A stretch of DNA of 64,000 bases, from assembly GCF_017313085.1 (NCBI RefSeq), contig NZ_JAFLNF010000002.1, positions 558,001 through 622,000 on the forward strand, in the 5' to 3' direction. The stretch is from Roseibium limicola (GTDB taxonomy: Bacteria > Pseudomonadota > Alphaproteobacteria > Rhizobiales > Stappiaceae). Shown piece by piece: positions 16,313 through 25,065 of the stretch. Every line of letters begins with the position of its first letter. The first letter of the stretch is position 1. The translations under genes and the position numbers were made by a program. The notes beneath the pieces were generated by a model that worked only from the letters and a program-made list of their open reading frames with translations, was not told where the DNA came from and did no database searches.

Positions 16313-16340
16313 ATATTAGGAAATGATCATTCCCTAATAT
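16313..16340. promoter_or_regulatory. 28-bp palindromic operator of the TetR gene
   Basis: ATATTAGGAAATGA and TCATTCCCTAATAT face each other around a TGATCA centre, with only one non-pairing position out of 14. TGATCAT is repeated just after (16341-16347). Position directly in front of tetR and the symmetry make it a strong autoregulatory operator candidate. Confidence 0.8.
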
Positions 16341-16379
16341 GATCATCGTAGCCGTTTGGCAAGAGATACAGGCGCAAGA

Positions 16380-16676
16380 TCAGACCGTCGGCTTGCGCTC
16401 AAAGGTTTCATGCTCTTCTGGCTCAAGAACGGGCGAGGTCTGAATGTCGTCGACATTTGCCCAGCGCGGACCGCTTCTGGCTTGCTCCAACATCTCTTCC
16501 ACGGCATCTTGCGATCCGCAGAACAACGCCTCCACCAGGCCATCCTTTCGGTTGCGGACCCACCCGGTCAGACCGTGTTTCCGCGCTTCGTCAGCGCACC
16601 AGTCACGATAACCGACGCCCTGAACCCGTCCGGAAATGCGCGCCAGAACGCTGAGACGTCCCATTTCGTCACTCAT
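16380..16676 (-). CDS. acyP: Acylphosphatase
   Basis: The 98-residue protein shows the acylphosphatase core: ARISGRVQGVGYRDWCADEA, with the phosphate-loop arginine, and GLTGWVRNRKDGLVEALFCG, with the catalytic asparagine. The enzyme hydrolyses carboxyl-phosphate bonds such as acetyl or carbamoyl phosphate. The ATG at 16676 has AAGGA nine bases upstream. It follows the ribN gene after 43 bases on the same strand and may be expressed from the FMN-riboswitch transcript. The C-terminal 15 residues are acidic and variable. Confidence 0.88.
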   Translation of the reverse strand: MSDEMGRLSVLARISGRVQGVGYRDWCADEARKHGLTGWVRNRKDGLVEALFCGSQDAVEEMLEQARSGPRWANVDDIQTSPVLEPEEHETFERKPTV

Positions 16677-16719
16677 GGACAAGTTCCTTTCATCTGCATC
16701 AACGCAGAACACCCAGGCT

Positions 16720-17688
16720 TCAGGATTCTGTAAGAAGCAGCCCTTTCGCCTGACGCTTGCGCTCATCGTGCATGACATAAAGCGACGCTGCAACGATCAG
16801 CAAGGCTCCGGGCCAGAAAGCCCCGGTGGGAGCAAAACCAAAGGCCAGAAAGCCAAAAGCCACATTCAGCGGCAGCTTCAGATGATCAAACGGCTGAACG
16901 TACGCCGCATCCGCCTTGGAATAGGCCAGTGTCAGGAAATAATTGGCACAGACAGTGAAAAGCCCCGCCGCCGCGATGGCAACATATCCTGTCGGAGAAG
17001 AGGGAAACGCCAGCCCCTCCGTCATGGCAAAGGCCAGGTTGACCGGTGTCAGCAGCAACAAAAGATAAGCAGTGACCGTCTCAGGCTTCTCACGGATCGA
17101 CAGCTTCTTGGTGATCAGCGACGCAGCGCCCCAGAAAGCTGCTGCGCCCAGCGGCAGGAGAACGGCAGGCTGCCAACCTTGCGCCCAGGGCTCCAGAATG
17201 ACGGCAACTCCGCCAAAACCGACGAGCGTCGCCCCCAGCCGTGCAACACCGACCTCTTCCTTCAAGAACACCCGCGCACCCAGGATGACAAAGAATGGTG
17301 AGCTCATCACCAGGGCAATGGCTTGCCAGATTTCAACCTGGGCCAAACCCGCTCCCCACAACTGGACCCCCACCACGGCAAAGACGATGCGAAGCAAATG
17401 CAGCCCCATCTGGGAGGTCGCCATACTGCTGAGCCCATGACGAAGAAGCCAGGGCACTCCGCACAGCAATGCAGCACCATATTGCCAGAACACGACGGAG
17501 GACGACGGCATGCCGAGTTTCATCGTCGCCGTCTGCAAGGCCACGTTGACGGCCGCAAAGGACGCTCCGGCCAAAACCATGAGAACGGCAGCCAGAACCG
17601 GGAAGGTGGAAGAAGGTGTATGCGTCGCCAAGATCAGTGTTCCATTTGCAACTGATCGGGGCACAGGCACAGCCTCAAGCGGATACAC
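16720..17688 (-). CDS. ribN: EamA/DMT permease, probable riboflavin importer
   Basis: The 322-residue protein has ten hydrophobic segments in two EamA repeats (about residues 28-160 and 170-305), for example PVLAAVLMVLAGASFAAVNVA, and QPFDHLKLPLNVAFGFLAFG in the second repeat. It stands behind a complete FMN riboswitch with only 31 bases between. In rhizobia and relatives an EamA permease with an FMN riboswitch is RibN, a riboflavin transporter, so that identity is likely from context. The GTG at 17688 gives a longer start; a TTG about 20 codons later is possible. Uptake should be shut off when FMN is plentiful. Confidence 0.78.
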   Translation of the reverse strand: MYPLEAVPVPRSVANGTLILATHTPSSTFPVLAAVLMVLAGASFAAVNVALQTATMKLGMPSSSVVFWQYGAALLCGVPWLLRHGLSSMATSQMGLHLLRIVFAVVGVQLWGAGLAQVEIWQAIALVMSSPFFVILGARVFLKEEVGVARLGATLVGFGGVAVILEPWAQGWQPAVLLPLGAAAFWGAASLITKKLSIREKPETVTAYLLLLLTPVNLAFAMTEGLAFPSSPTGYVAIAAAGLFTVCANYFLTLAYSKADAAYVQPFDHLKLPLNVAFGFLAFGFAPTGAFWPGALLIVAASLYVMHDERKRQAKGLLLTES

Positions 17689-17719
17689 CGATGTAACGGG
17701 TGTCCTGCAAGGCTGCAGA

Positions 17720-17875
17720 CTTCTCTCATATCCGGACTATCACCGTCGGCTCTGGCATCTCACCAGATCTGCTGACCCGTCGACAGGCCTCCACCAGAAG
17801 GCCCTTCAAACGGCGCTCGCGGGCTCCGGGTTGCCCCGATACCGCCGGTGGGGAATTGCACCCCGCCCCGAGAAG
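17720..17875 (-). ncRNA. FMN riboswitch (RFN element)
   Basis: Read on the minus strand it has all conserved blocks in order: CTTCTCGGGGCGGGGTG, AATTCCCCACCGGCGGTA, AGCCCGCGAGCG, CAGATCTGGTGAGATGCCAG, GCCGACGGTGATAGTCCGGA and the closing GAGAGAAG that pairs with CTTCTC. It binds FMN and lowers expression of the gene behind it, here the EamA permease. Only 31 bases separate it from the start codon, which fits control of translation start. Confidence 0.96.
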
Positions 17876-17877
17876 TT

Positions 17878-17892
17878 TTCAGTATTACTGAA
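17878..17892. promoter_or_regulatory. Short dyad upstream of the FMN riboswitch
   Basis: TTCAGTA-T-TACTGAA is a perfect 15-base dyad just 5' of the riboswitch. Nearby on the minus strand TTGCCT and TTACAT lie 16 bases apart and might be the promoter. Function is a guess. Confidence 0.3.
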
Positions 17893-17948
17893 TTTCATGT
17901 AACTGCTTCTGCCGCCCCAGGCAAGTCCCAAGCAAATTTCTGGCAAAC

Positions 17949-19241
17949 CTAGTCGCCACAAACCCTGTTGCGACCGCTGTCTTTGGCGATATAGAGCGCC
18001 TTGTCGGCCCTGCGAATGGTCTCGCTGACAGGCTCGTCCGCACGGTGCTCCGCAAGGCCGATGCTGACGGTCATTGGCACGAGCTTGCCCTCGTAAATGA
18101 ACTCATGTTCATCAACAAGCCGGCGAATATACTCCCCGCATTTCAGGGATTGCTCGAGATCTTGACCATGGATGAGGCAATAGAATTCCTCGCCCCCGGC
18201 CCGAGCCACGATATCGCCTGTCTTGGCCCCTGCCCGCAAAAAATCAGAGAGCTGACACAAGACCTCATCGCCACAGGCATGACCGTGGGAATCATTGACC
18301 TGCTTGAAGTGGTCCACATCCAGAACAAGAGTACAGAAAGGAATGCCGCTGGTAACGTGTTGCCTTTCCGCATGATGTGCCAGTTCGAAAAACTTGCGGC
18401 GGTTAAAGGCGCCAGTCAAAGGATCACACTCGGCTGCCGTCTTCAGCTTCTTTTCCAGCTCCGATCGATCTGTGACATCCAGCATGGCGCCAGCCAGCCC
18501 AACCACACGGCGGGACTGGGTATCAACCGTCGCCGCCTTGTGGAAGGTCACCTTGCGGCGCCCGGTGGTGGCGCAATTCACCTCAGCATCATAGATCTGC
18601 GTGCCCCCCTCCTGCATCAGCGCCTCATCCGCGTCATGATAGACACGCGCCAGCTCCGGCGGGGAAATCTCGAACACCGATTTCCCGATGATCGCCTGTG
18701 CGGACAAACCAAGAAACGCCTCAAACGCCTTGTTACACCAGGTGTAGATGCCTTCCCGGTTCTTGAAGAAGATCGGGGTCGGAAGATTGTCCAGCGCCAA
18801 CTGGCCGGCAGCGCGCGTCAATTCCGCCTCACGCACTCGCATCTCCAACCGGTCCAATTTGGCGGCGAACCGCTCCCCCTTCAAAAGCGCCGTGGAAATG
18901 GCTCCTTCATCGGGATGCAGCAGAGCATCATCAGCGCCCGCATCAAGAGCCTCAACGACGCGACCGGCATCGCCATCTCCAAAGATCAGCGCAATCAGGT
19001 GACAATCGTCGCCAAGCAGAAGCCGTGCATCGCGGACCCGGTTGCCGATCTCATGGGCATGCGCCTCCACCAAGCAAAGTCGCCAAGGCATGAAGTCGGA
19101 GAGCAATGACGGATCAACCCGGCGAAACTGATAGCTGGAAATACCCTCAAAGCTGGGCCGGGAGACATGGCTGAAGAAGCCAACGACACGATCGAAAATG
19201 CCAGACTGAACACCGGCGTCTACTGCAACAGCTCTGACCAA
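17949..19241 (-). CDS. PAS-GGDEF diguanylate cyclase with receiver-like N-terminus
   Basis: About 430 residues. The first 120 resemble a degenerate receiver-like fold (LCLVEAHAHEIGNRV, HLIALIFGDGDAGRVVEALDAGADDALL) with no clear phosphoacceptor aspartate. A PAS domain follows (about 145-260; LDNLPTPIFFKNREGIYTWCN), then GGDEF from CDPLTGAFNRRKFF, with the active site GGEEF and FKQVNDSHGHACGD. It should make cyclic di-GMP in the cytosol. The frame starts with a TTG at 19271, but the TTG at 19241 has GGGAG just upstream and is preferred. No adjacent partner kinase. Confidence 0.85.
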   Translation of the reverse strand: MVRAVAVDAGVQSGIFDRVVGFFSHVSRPSFEGISSYQFRRVDPSLLSDFMPWRLCLVEAHAHEIGNRVRDARLLLGDDCHLIALIFGDGDAGRVVEALDAGADDALLHPDEGAISTALLKGERFAAKLDRLEMRVREAELTRAAGQLALDNLPTPIFFKNREGIYTWCNKAFEAFLGLSAQAIIGKSVFEISPPELARVYHDADEALMQEGGTQIYDAEVNCATTGRRKVTFHKAATVDTQSRRVVGLAGAMLDVTDRSELEKKLKTAAECDPLTGAFNRRKFFELAHHAERQHVTSGIPFCTLVLDVDHFKQVNDSHGHACGDEVLCQLSDFLRAGAKTGDIVARAGGEEFYCLIHGQDLEQSLKCGEYIRRLVDEHEFIYEGKLVPMTVSIGLAEHRADEPVSETIRRADKALYIAKDSGRNRVCGD

Positions 19242-19361
19242 AGCAGGTCTCCCAAAATCAGGATAAATCAATAAATCAACGTATGCGGCAAATACTGCGT
19301 TGCCGTTGACTACCCGGAAAAGTGCTAAGGGATCTGAAAGATTTCATAGTAGGAAGGCGGT

Positions 19362-20021
19362 TTAGTCGCCCCAGGTGCGCAAATAGCTGCCGAGATCCGC
19401 CGGCCTGTCGAAAATACCGGCTGGGTTCTCCGCTGCCAGCTCCGCACGCGAGCCATATCCCCACATGACGCCCAGCGCTTCCACGTGGTTCGCATTCGCG
19501 CCAATCAGATCATGCTTCCGGTCGCCAATCATCACGCAGCTTTCCGCAGACAGCCCCTCCTGCTCCAATACGTAGGCGATGAGTTCGGTCTTGGCCGAGC
19601 GGGTTCCGTCGAGCTCGGATCCATGGACATGATTGAAAAACGGCAGTAGCCCAAAATGCTCGACGATGGTGCCGGCATAGGCATGCGGCTTTGATGTCGC
19701 CACATACAGCTTCACTCCGGCGCCATGCAGATCGCGCACGACCGTGTCGATCCCTTCAATCAGCACGTTTTCAAACAGCCCGGTCTTGCGATAGCGCTCC
19801 CGGTAAAAGGCAACCGCCTGATCCTGCACAAACCGGTCCGTCGTCCCCAACAGCTTCTCAAAGCTCTCCCACAGCGGCGGCCCGATGCACCAGCGCAGCT
19901 CTTCAGCCGCAGGAACGTGTACCTGCATCTTCTCAAGTGCGTATTGGATCGACCGGGTAATGCCCTCGAAAGGATCGGTCAGGGTACCGTCCAGATCGAA
20001 CAGCGCAGCAGACAGGCTCAT
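19362..20021 (-). CDS. HAD-family phosphatase (Gph-like)
   Basis: The 219-residue protein has the HAD motifs: LFDLDGTLTD at residues 7-16 with the nucleophile aspartate, the threonine-serine motif VATSKPHA, the lysine in SAKTELIAYV and the metal-binding IGDRKHDLIGA. A helical cap sits between. It is closest in pattern to phosphoglycolate phosphatase-like and 5'-nucleotidase-like hydrolases; substrate unknown. It lies 78 bases downstream of pccA on the same strand. A second such enzyme is coded at 31584. Confidence 0.82.
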   Translation of the reverse strand: MSLSAALFDLDGTLTDPFEGITRSIQYALEKMQVHVPAAEELRWCIGPPLWESFEKLLGTTDRFVQDQAVAFYRERYRKTGLFENVLIEGIDTVVRDLHGAGVKLYVATSKPHAYAGTIVEHFGLLPFFNHVHGSELDGTRSAKTELIAYVLEQEGLSAESCVMIGDRKHDLIGANANHVEALGVMWGYGSRAELAAENPAGIFDRPADLGSYLRTWGD

Positions 20022-20098
20022 GAAAATACCAACTTGGGCAGGGCCGCAATGAGACGGATATGAACGGGCTCAACAAGTGCCGAAGAACGGGAATCCGC

Positions 20099-22111
20099 TC
20101 AATCGAACTCCATGATGATCGCATCCACGGCAAGACTGTCACCCGGTGTAGCCTTGATGGCTGTCACCGTGCAATCCCGCTCCGCCCGTAAGACGTTCTC
20201 CATCTTCATGGCCTCAACGACAGCGAGCTGCTCGCCGGCCTTGACCTCTTGGCCTTCTTCAACCGCGATTGACACCACCAGTCCCGGCATCGGGCACAGC
20301 AGCATTTTCGAGGTGTCCGGCGGCAGCTTCTCCGGCATCAGGGCATCCAGTTCGGCAATGCGTGGCGTCATGACACGGGCCCGAACCGAGTAGCCCTGCC
20401 AGTCGAGACGAAGCCCACCCTCTGCCGGGCGAACCTGCACCACAACGCTACGCTTGCCGACAGTCCCTTGCCACAACGCGTCCCCCGGACGCCAGTCGGA
20501 GCGCAGCGTGATCGGTGTCTTGTCGTCGACTGCAATGTCGATCTCGATCGGGGATCCCGGATAGCCCTCCAGCAGCGCGACAGGCACATAGGACTTGTCC
20601 AGTTTGACCACCCACTTTTCACGCACCGCCCCAGAATGCGCCCGCAGCCGCCCCGGCAAGTGATCGAGACGTTCGCGTTGAATAGCGCCGATCGACAGAG
20701 CAACAGCAGCCAGAACGGCGCGCGCTTCATCGTCGGGAACCGGCGGCTGAAAGCCATCAGGATATTCATCGGCAATAAAGTTTGTGGTCAGCGTGCCGGC
20801 CTGCCACCGCGGATGGCCCATCAGGGCCGTCAGGAACGGCACATTGTGCTGGATGCCATCGACATAAAACGCGTCCAGCGCCTGGCTCATCGCCGCAATG
20901 GCACTGGCCCTGTCAGGGCCATGGGTCACCAGCTTTGCCACCATCGGGTCGTAGAACATCGAGATCTCGTCTCCCTCCACGACACCGGTGTCATTGCGAA
21001 CCGTGATCCCGTCGACCGAGCTTTCCTGCGGCGGACGATAGCGCACCAGACGACCGATCGAAGGGAGGAAGTTGCGGTATGGATCCTCGGCATAGATACG
21101 GCTTTCCACTGCCCAGCCCGTCAGCGTCACATCGGCCTGGGCCATCGCCAGCTTTTCGCCGTAAGCCACCCGGATCATCTGCTCGACCAGATCAACGCCC
21201 GTGATCAGCTCCGTCACAGGGTGTTCCACCTGCAAACGGGTGTTCATTTCGAGAAAATAGAATTGCTTGTCCTGACCAACGACAAACTCGACCGTTCCGG
21301 CACTATCGTAATCCACGGCCTTGGCCAGAGCCACCGCCTGCTCGCCCATTGCCTTGCGGGTCGCCTCATCCAGCAAGGGAGACGGCGCCTCCTCGATGAC
21401 TTTCTGGTTGCGCCGCTGGATGGAGCACTCCCGCTCGCCCAGATAAATCGCGTTTCCGTGCTTGTCGCCCAGCACCTGGATCTCAATGTGACGTGGGCTC
21501 TCGATGAATTTCTCGATAAAAACCCGGTCATCCCCGAACGATGAGGCTGCCTCGGATTTGGACCGGTCAAAGCCATCCCGCGTTTCATCGGCATTCCAGG
21601 CAATGCGCATGCCCTTGCCCCCGCCGCCGGCAGAGGCCTTGATCATCACCGGATAGCCAATTTCCTCGGCGATCTGCACAGCATGATCCGTCGTTTCGAT
21701 AACCCCGATATAGCCCGGAACCGTGCTGACATTGGCCCGGTTGGCGAATTTCTTCGATTCGATCTTGTCGCCCATCGCTTCGATGGCGTGCGGGTTCGGG
21801 CCGATAAAAACGATCCCCGCCTTGTCCAGTGCTTCGGCAAAACTGGCCCGCTCCGACAAAAAGCCATAGCCGGGATGGACAGCCTCGGCCCCAGTGGCCT
21901 TGCAGGCTTCAATGATCTTGTCTGCCACCAAATAGGATTGCGCCGCAGCCGCCGGCCCGATGGCGACGGCCTCGTCGGCAAGCTCGACATGGAGCGCCTG
22001 ACGATCAGCCTCGGAATAGACGGCCACCGTCTTGATTCCCATCTGACGGGCCGTCTTGATGACCCGGCAGGCGATTTCGCCACGGTTTGCAATCAATATC
22101 TTGGAAAACAT
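20099..22111 (-). CDS. pccA: Propionyl-CoA carboxylase alpha subunit
   Basis: The 670-residue protein starts FSKILIANRGEIACRVI and contains the biotin carboxylase fold (N-lobe 1-110, ATP-grasp about 115-320 with ASAGGGGKGMRIAW, C-lobe to about 445 with EMNTRLQVEHPVTE), a biotin-transfer linker domain (about 450-590) and a C-terminal biotinyl domain with EAMKMEN, whose lysine takes biotin. The length and linker match propionyl-CoA rather than the shorter acetyl-CoA carboxylase AccC. Together with PccB it makes methylmalonyl-CoA. The frame extends upstream, but GGAG six bases before 22111 fixes the start. Confidence 0.92.
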   Translation of the reverse strand: MFSKILIANRGEIACRVIKTARQMGIKTVAVYSEADRQALHVELADEAVAIGPAAAAQSYLVADKIIEACKATGAEAVHPGYGFLSERASFAEALDKAGIVFIGPNPHAIEAMGDKIESKKFANRANVSTVPGYIGVIETTDHAVQIAEEIGYPVMIKASAGGGGKGMRIAWNADETRDGFDRSKSEAASSFGDDRVFIEKFIESPRHIEIQVLGDKHGNAIYLGERECSIQRRNQKVIEEAPSPLLDEATRKAMGEQAVALAKAVDYDSAGTVEFVVGQDKQFYFLEMNTRLQVEHPVTELITGVDLVEQMIRVAYGEKLAMAQADVTLTGWAVESRIYAEDPYRNFLPSIGRLVRYRPPQESSVDGITVRNDTGVVEGDEISMFYDPMVAKLVTHGPDRASAIAAMSQALDAFYVDGIQHNVPFLTALMGHPRWQAGTLTTNFIADEYPDGFQPPVPDDEARAVLAAVALSIGAIQRERLDHLPGRLRAHSGAVREKWVVKLDKSYVPVALLEGYPGSPIEIDIAVDDKTPITLRSDWRPGDALWQGTVGKRSVVVQVRPAEGGLRLDWQGYSVRARVMTPRIAELDALMPEKLPPDTSKMLLCPMPGLVVSIAVEEGQEVKAGEQLAVVEAMKMENVLRAERDCTVTAIKATPGDSLAVDAIIMEFD

Positions 22112-22405
22112 CGGCGCTCCGCCCTGAGTTACTTTTGCTTGATCTGATTTTGTAGGCGTGTGCACACGCCGGTGCAATAAGGCCAAAGAACGATGCGCTA
22201 AGCTTTTCGACAAACTTGGCATTTTCAAATGCCCATCTTGCGCTCGAAAGCACTCCGGCATGGCCTCCCGCCCCGCCAGGCTTCGGCGCGAAAAGGTCGG
22301 AACTGGCAAGATCGGTCTGGATTTTACCAGCAAGCCTCTCTAAACCCCCAGCCAGGTTCTCCCGCCATTGTTCGTGGCACCCTCAGCCTGCGAGTTTTCA
22401 CACCC

Positions 22406-22777
22406 ATGGACGCAATCCATCTCAACGACCTGGCGTTTTTCGCATACCACGGCGTCTTCGATGAAGAAGCACGGCTGGGCCAGCGTTTTCTCGTCGACCT
22501 GACCTGCTGGCTCGATTTGTCCCTGCCCGGCCAGACGGACGCCTATGAAGACACGGTCTGCTACGCCAGTCTGGTCAAGGCGGCGGAAGCGGCCGTGACC
22601 GGAAACCGCGTCCAATTGCTCGAAAAGCTTGCACAGATCATCGCCGACGCGATCTTCGATGCTGATGAACGCATTGCACGCGTCAGCATCAAAGTGCGTA
22701 AGCCCGGCGCGCCGCTGCCCATTGCCGTTGGCACTGTCAGCGTTGAAATCACCCGAGACCGACCCGCCATTTCCTGA
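22406..22777 (+). CDS. folB: Dihydroneopterin aldolase
   Basis: The 123-residue protein carries the FolB motifs: LNDLAFFAYHGVFDEEARLGQRF with the catalytic glutamate, CYASLVKAAEAAV, NRVQLLEKLAQIIADAIF, and VSIKVRKPGAPLP with the active-site lysine. It converts dihydroneopterin to 6-hydroxymethyl-dihydropterin in folate synthesis. It is read on the strand opposite to pccA and pccB and lies between them; no other folate gene is near. The upstream part of the frame is non-coding. Confidence 0.92.
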   Translation: MDAIHLNDLAFFAYHGVFDEEARLGQRFLVDLTCWLDLSLPGQTDAYEDTVCYASLVKAAEAAVTGNRVQLLEKLAQIIADAIFDADERIARVSIKVRKPGAPLPIAVGTVSVEITRDRPAIS

Positions 22778-22880
22778 TGCGACGCAACCTGCCGTACGTC
22801 CTGCCGTTAGCCTTGTAACATCCTCAAACGGTCCCAAATGTTCCTTTGAGGATTGCAGATGCAGCCAGGAGATGAAGACG

Positions 22881-23243
22881 ATGACAGCAACAGACTTCAC
22901 CCGATCGTTTGAGCGCCGCCCGTCCCCCAACACCTTGAGTCGCAAAGCCATGGGTCTGGCGCTGGCCAGCTGCGCCCTGCTTGTCGGTACCGGCAGCGCC
23001 TACGCCCGCCCGGACCTGCGGCAATTGACCTGCGCTCAAGCGCAAAACATGGTGCGGGACAATGGTCAGGTCGTCTTCACCACCAGCAACACGACCTACT
23101 CGATGTTTGTATCCAACCGCCGTTATTGTGACGCCAGGCAGTCGGTCCGCACGCAGTTCGGCCCGACTGCAGACAATCCGCGTTGTCCGGTCGCTTATGA
23201 GTGCTTTGAACCGCTGTTCCGGCGCGGCGATATTTTCGACTGA
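22881..23243 (+). CDS. Small secreted cysteine-containing protein
   Basis: The product of 120 residues has a basic start, a hydrophobic segment (AMGLALASCALLVGTGSAYA, cleavage near ARP) and a mature region with LTCAQAQNMVRDNGQVVF, FVSNRRYCDARQSVRTQFG and CPVAYECFEP. The four cysteines probably make two disulfides in the periplasm. Similar short exported proteins are common in rhizobial relatives, without known role as far as I recall. AGGAG overlaps a first ATG at 22872, so the second ATG at 22881, eight bases behind the site, is preferred. Confidence 0.7.
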   Translation: MTATDFTRSFERRPSPNTLSRKAMGLALASCALLVGTGSAYARPDLRQLTCAQAQNMVRDNGQVVFTTSNTTYSMFVSNRRYCDARQSVRTQFGPTADNPRCPVAYECFEPLFRRGDIFD

Positions 23244-23280
23244 CAAGCTGACCGCCAGTCAGACGAAGGCATACCCCACT

Positions 23281-24813
23281 TTAAAGGGGGATATTATCGT
23301 GCTTTTTCCATGGGTTTATCTGCGTTTTTGAACGCAACATGTTAAGCGCACGTGATACCCGGCGGCGGGTGGAATGTGGACGAATGACTTCGTCGATATA
23401 GCCACGCTCCGCCGCAACGAAGGGATTGGCGAAGCGGTCCTCATAATCCTTGGTGCGCTGGGCGATCTTGTCCTTGTCCGCCAGTTCCGAGCGATACAGA
23501 ATTTCAACAGCCCCCTTGGCTCCCATCACCGCAATTTCAGCTGACGGCCAAGCGTAATTGATATCACCGCGAATGTGCTTGGAACTCATCACGTCATAAG
23601 CCCCGCCATAGGCCTTGCGGGTGATGACGGTGACCTTCGGAACGGTTGCTTCGGCATAGGCGAACAGCAACTTCGCCCCATGCTTGATCAGCCCGCCGTA
23701 TTCCTGCGCTGTTCCCGGTAGAAAGCCCGGAACGTCGACGAAGGTCACAAGCGGAATTCCAAAACAATCGCAGAAGCGGACGAAGCGCGCTGCCTTCCGG
23801 CTGGCGTCACTGTCCAGAACCCCGGCCAGCACCATGGGCTGATTGGCGACAACCCCCACCGTGCGACCTTCGATACGGCCCAGTCCGATCACGATGTTGC
23901 CGGCAAAATTCGGCTGGATCTCGAAGAAGTCGGCCTCATCCACCGTCTTCAGGATCAGTTCCTTGATGTCGTAAGGCTTGTTCGGATTGTCGGGAATGAG
24001 GCTGTCGAGGCTGTTATCGATGCGCGTCGGATCATCATAGTTGGCGATTTCCGGCAGGTCTGCCTGATTGTTCATCGGCAGGAAATCGATCAGCCGGCGC
24101 ACCTCCTGCAAAGCCAGCACGTCGTTGTCGAAGGCCTTGTCCGCGATCGAGGACTTGGTGGTGTGGATTGAGGCCCCGCCCAGCTCCTCCGCCGTCACCG
24201 TTTCGTTGGTTACGGTCTTCACCACATCCGGACCGGTGACGAACATGTAGGAGGTGTCGCGCACCATGAAGATGAAGTCGGTCATGGCCGGCGAATACAC
24301 ATCCCCGCCGGCACAGGGGCCCATGATGACGGAAATCTGCGGGATGACCCCCGAGGCCAGAACATTCCGCTGGAACACCTCACCATATCCGCCCAGCGCC
24401 GCGACGCCTTCCTGGATACGCGCACCGCCCGCATCGAACAGCCCGATGATCGGCGCCCGGTTTTGCAGAGCCATGTCCTGGATCTTGATGATCTTTTGCG
24501 CATGGGTTTCGGACAGCGATCCGCCGAAGACGGTGAAGTCCTTGGAAAACACATAAACCGTTCGGCCGTTGACCGTGCCCCAGCCCGTCACCACGCCGTC
24601 GCCCGGAATGTGGTTTTCATCCATCCCGAAGTCGGTGCAGCGATGTGACTTGAACATGTCGAATTCTTCGAAGGACCCCTCATCCAGAAGCAGCTCGATC
24701 CGCTCACGCGCTGTCAGCTTGCCCTTGGCATGCTGTGAATCGATGCGCCGCTGACCACCGCCCAGGTAAGCGATCTCGCGACGAGCTTCCAATTCGGCAA
24801 GGACTTCCTTCAT
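23281..24813 (-). CDS. pccB: Propionyl-CoA carboxylase beta subunit
   Basis: The 510-residue carboxyltransferase has two crotonase-type lobes: [33 protein letters not shown] and [18 protein letters not shown] with [15 protein letters not shown] in the first, and [19 protein letters not shown] with [15 protein letters not shown] and [17 protein letters not shown] in the second. It transfers carboxybiotin carbon to propionyl-CoA. The C-terminus [17 protein letters not shown] is typical. AAAGGG stands before the ATG at 24813. It is upstream of pccA on the same strand but split from it by folB and a small gene read the other way. Confidence 0.93.
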   Translation of the reverse strand: MKEVLAELEARREIAYLGGGQRRIDSQHAKGKLTARERIELLLDEGSFEEFDMFKSHRCTDFGMDENHIPGDGVVTGWGTVNGRTVYVFSKDFTVFGGSLSETHAQKIIKIQDMALQNRAPIIGLFDAGGARIQEGVAALGGYGEVFQRNVLASGVIPQISVIMGPCAGGDVYSPAMTDFIFMVRDTSYMFVTGPDVVKTVTNETVTAEELGGASIHTTKSSIADKAFDNDVLALQEVRRLIDFLPMNNQADLPEIANYDDPTRIDNSLDSLIPDNPNKPYDIKELILKTVDEADFFEIQPNFAGNIVIGLGRIEGRTVGVVANQPMVLAGVLDSDASRKAARFVRFCDCFGIPLVTFVDVPGFLPGTAQEYGGLIKHGAKLLFAYAEATVPKVTVITRKAYGGAYDVMSSKHIRGDINYAWPSAEIAVMGAKGAVEILYRSELADKDKIAQRTKDYEDRFANPFVAAERGYIDEVIRPHSTRRRVSRALNMLRSKTQINPWKKHDNIPL

Positions 24814-24903
24814 TGCGTTTCCCTTTAGACTTCATCTCTTGGAGAATTTCCTAGCATGGCCGCCCGAACTCGCAAAGTGGACAAAAGAGGGGGCGTTACT
24901 TCC

Positions 24904-24982
24904 ATGCTAAAATGAGCTTCATCATTGAAACGAAAGAATAAAAAAATGGAACCCTTACGGAACGTGCTCATTTATTTAGCAT
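24904..24982. repeat. Long-range inverted repeat before the Anbu cluster
   Basis: ATGCTAAAATGAGC (24904-24917) pairs with GCTCATTTATTTAGCAT (24966-24982), a 14-bp stem with a three-base bulge and a 48-base AT-rich spacer. It lies in the 250-bp gap between divergent pccB and the ATP-grasp gene. It may be a divided operator or a leader hairpin. Confidence 0.4.
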
Positions 24983-25065
24983 AGTAGCCTCCAGATTACG
25001 CTTGGAGGGACTGATTAAATTTGCCATGCTTGCCTAACAAGATGGCAACGATCAAAGGGGAGGCA

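Noticed and set aside
18045-19109. 354-codon plus-strand frame opposite the PAS-GGDEF gene
   Set aside because: Mirror frame of a well supported gene.
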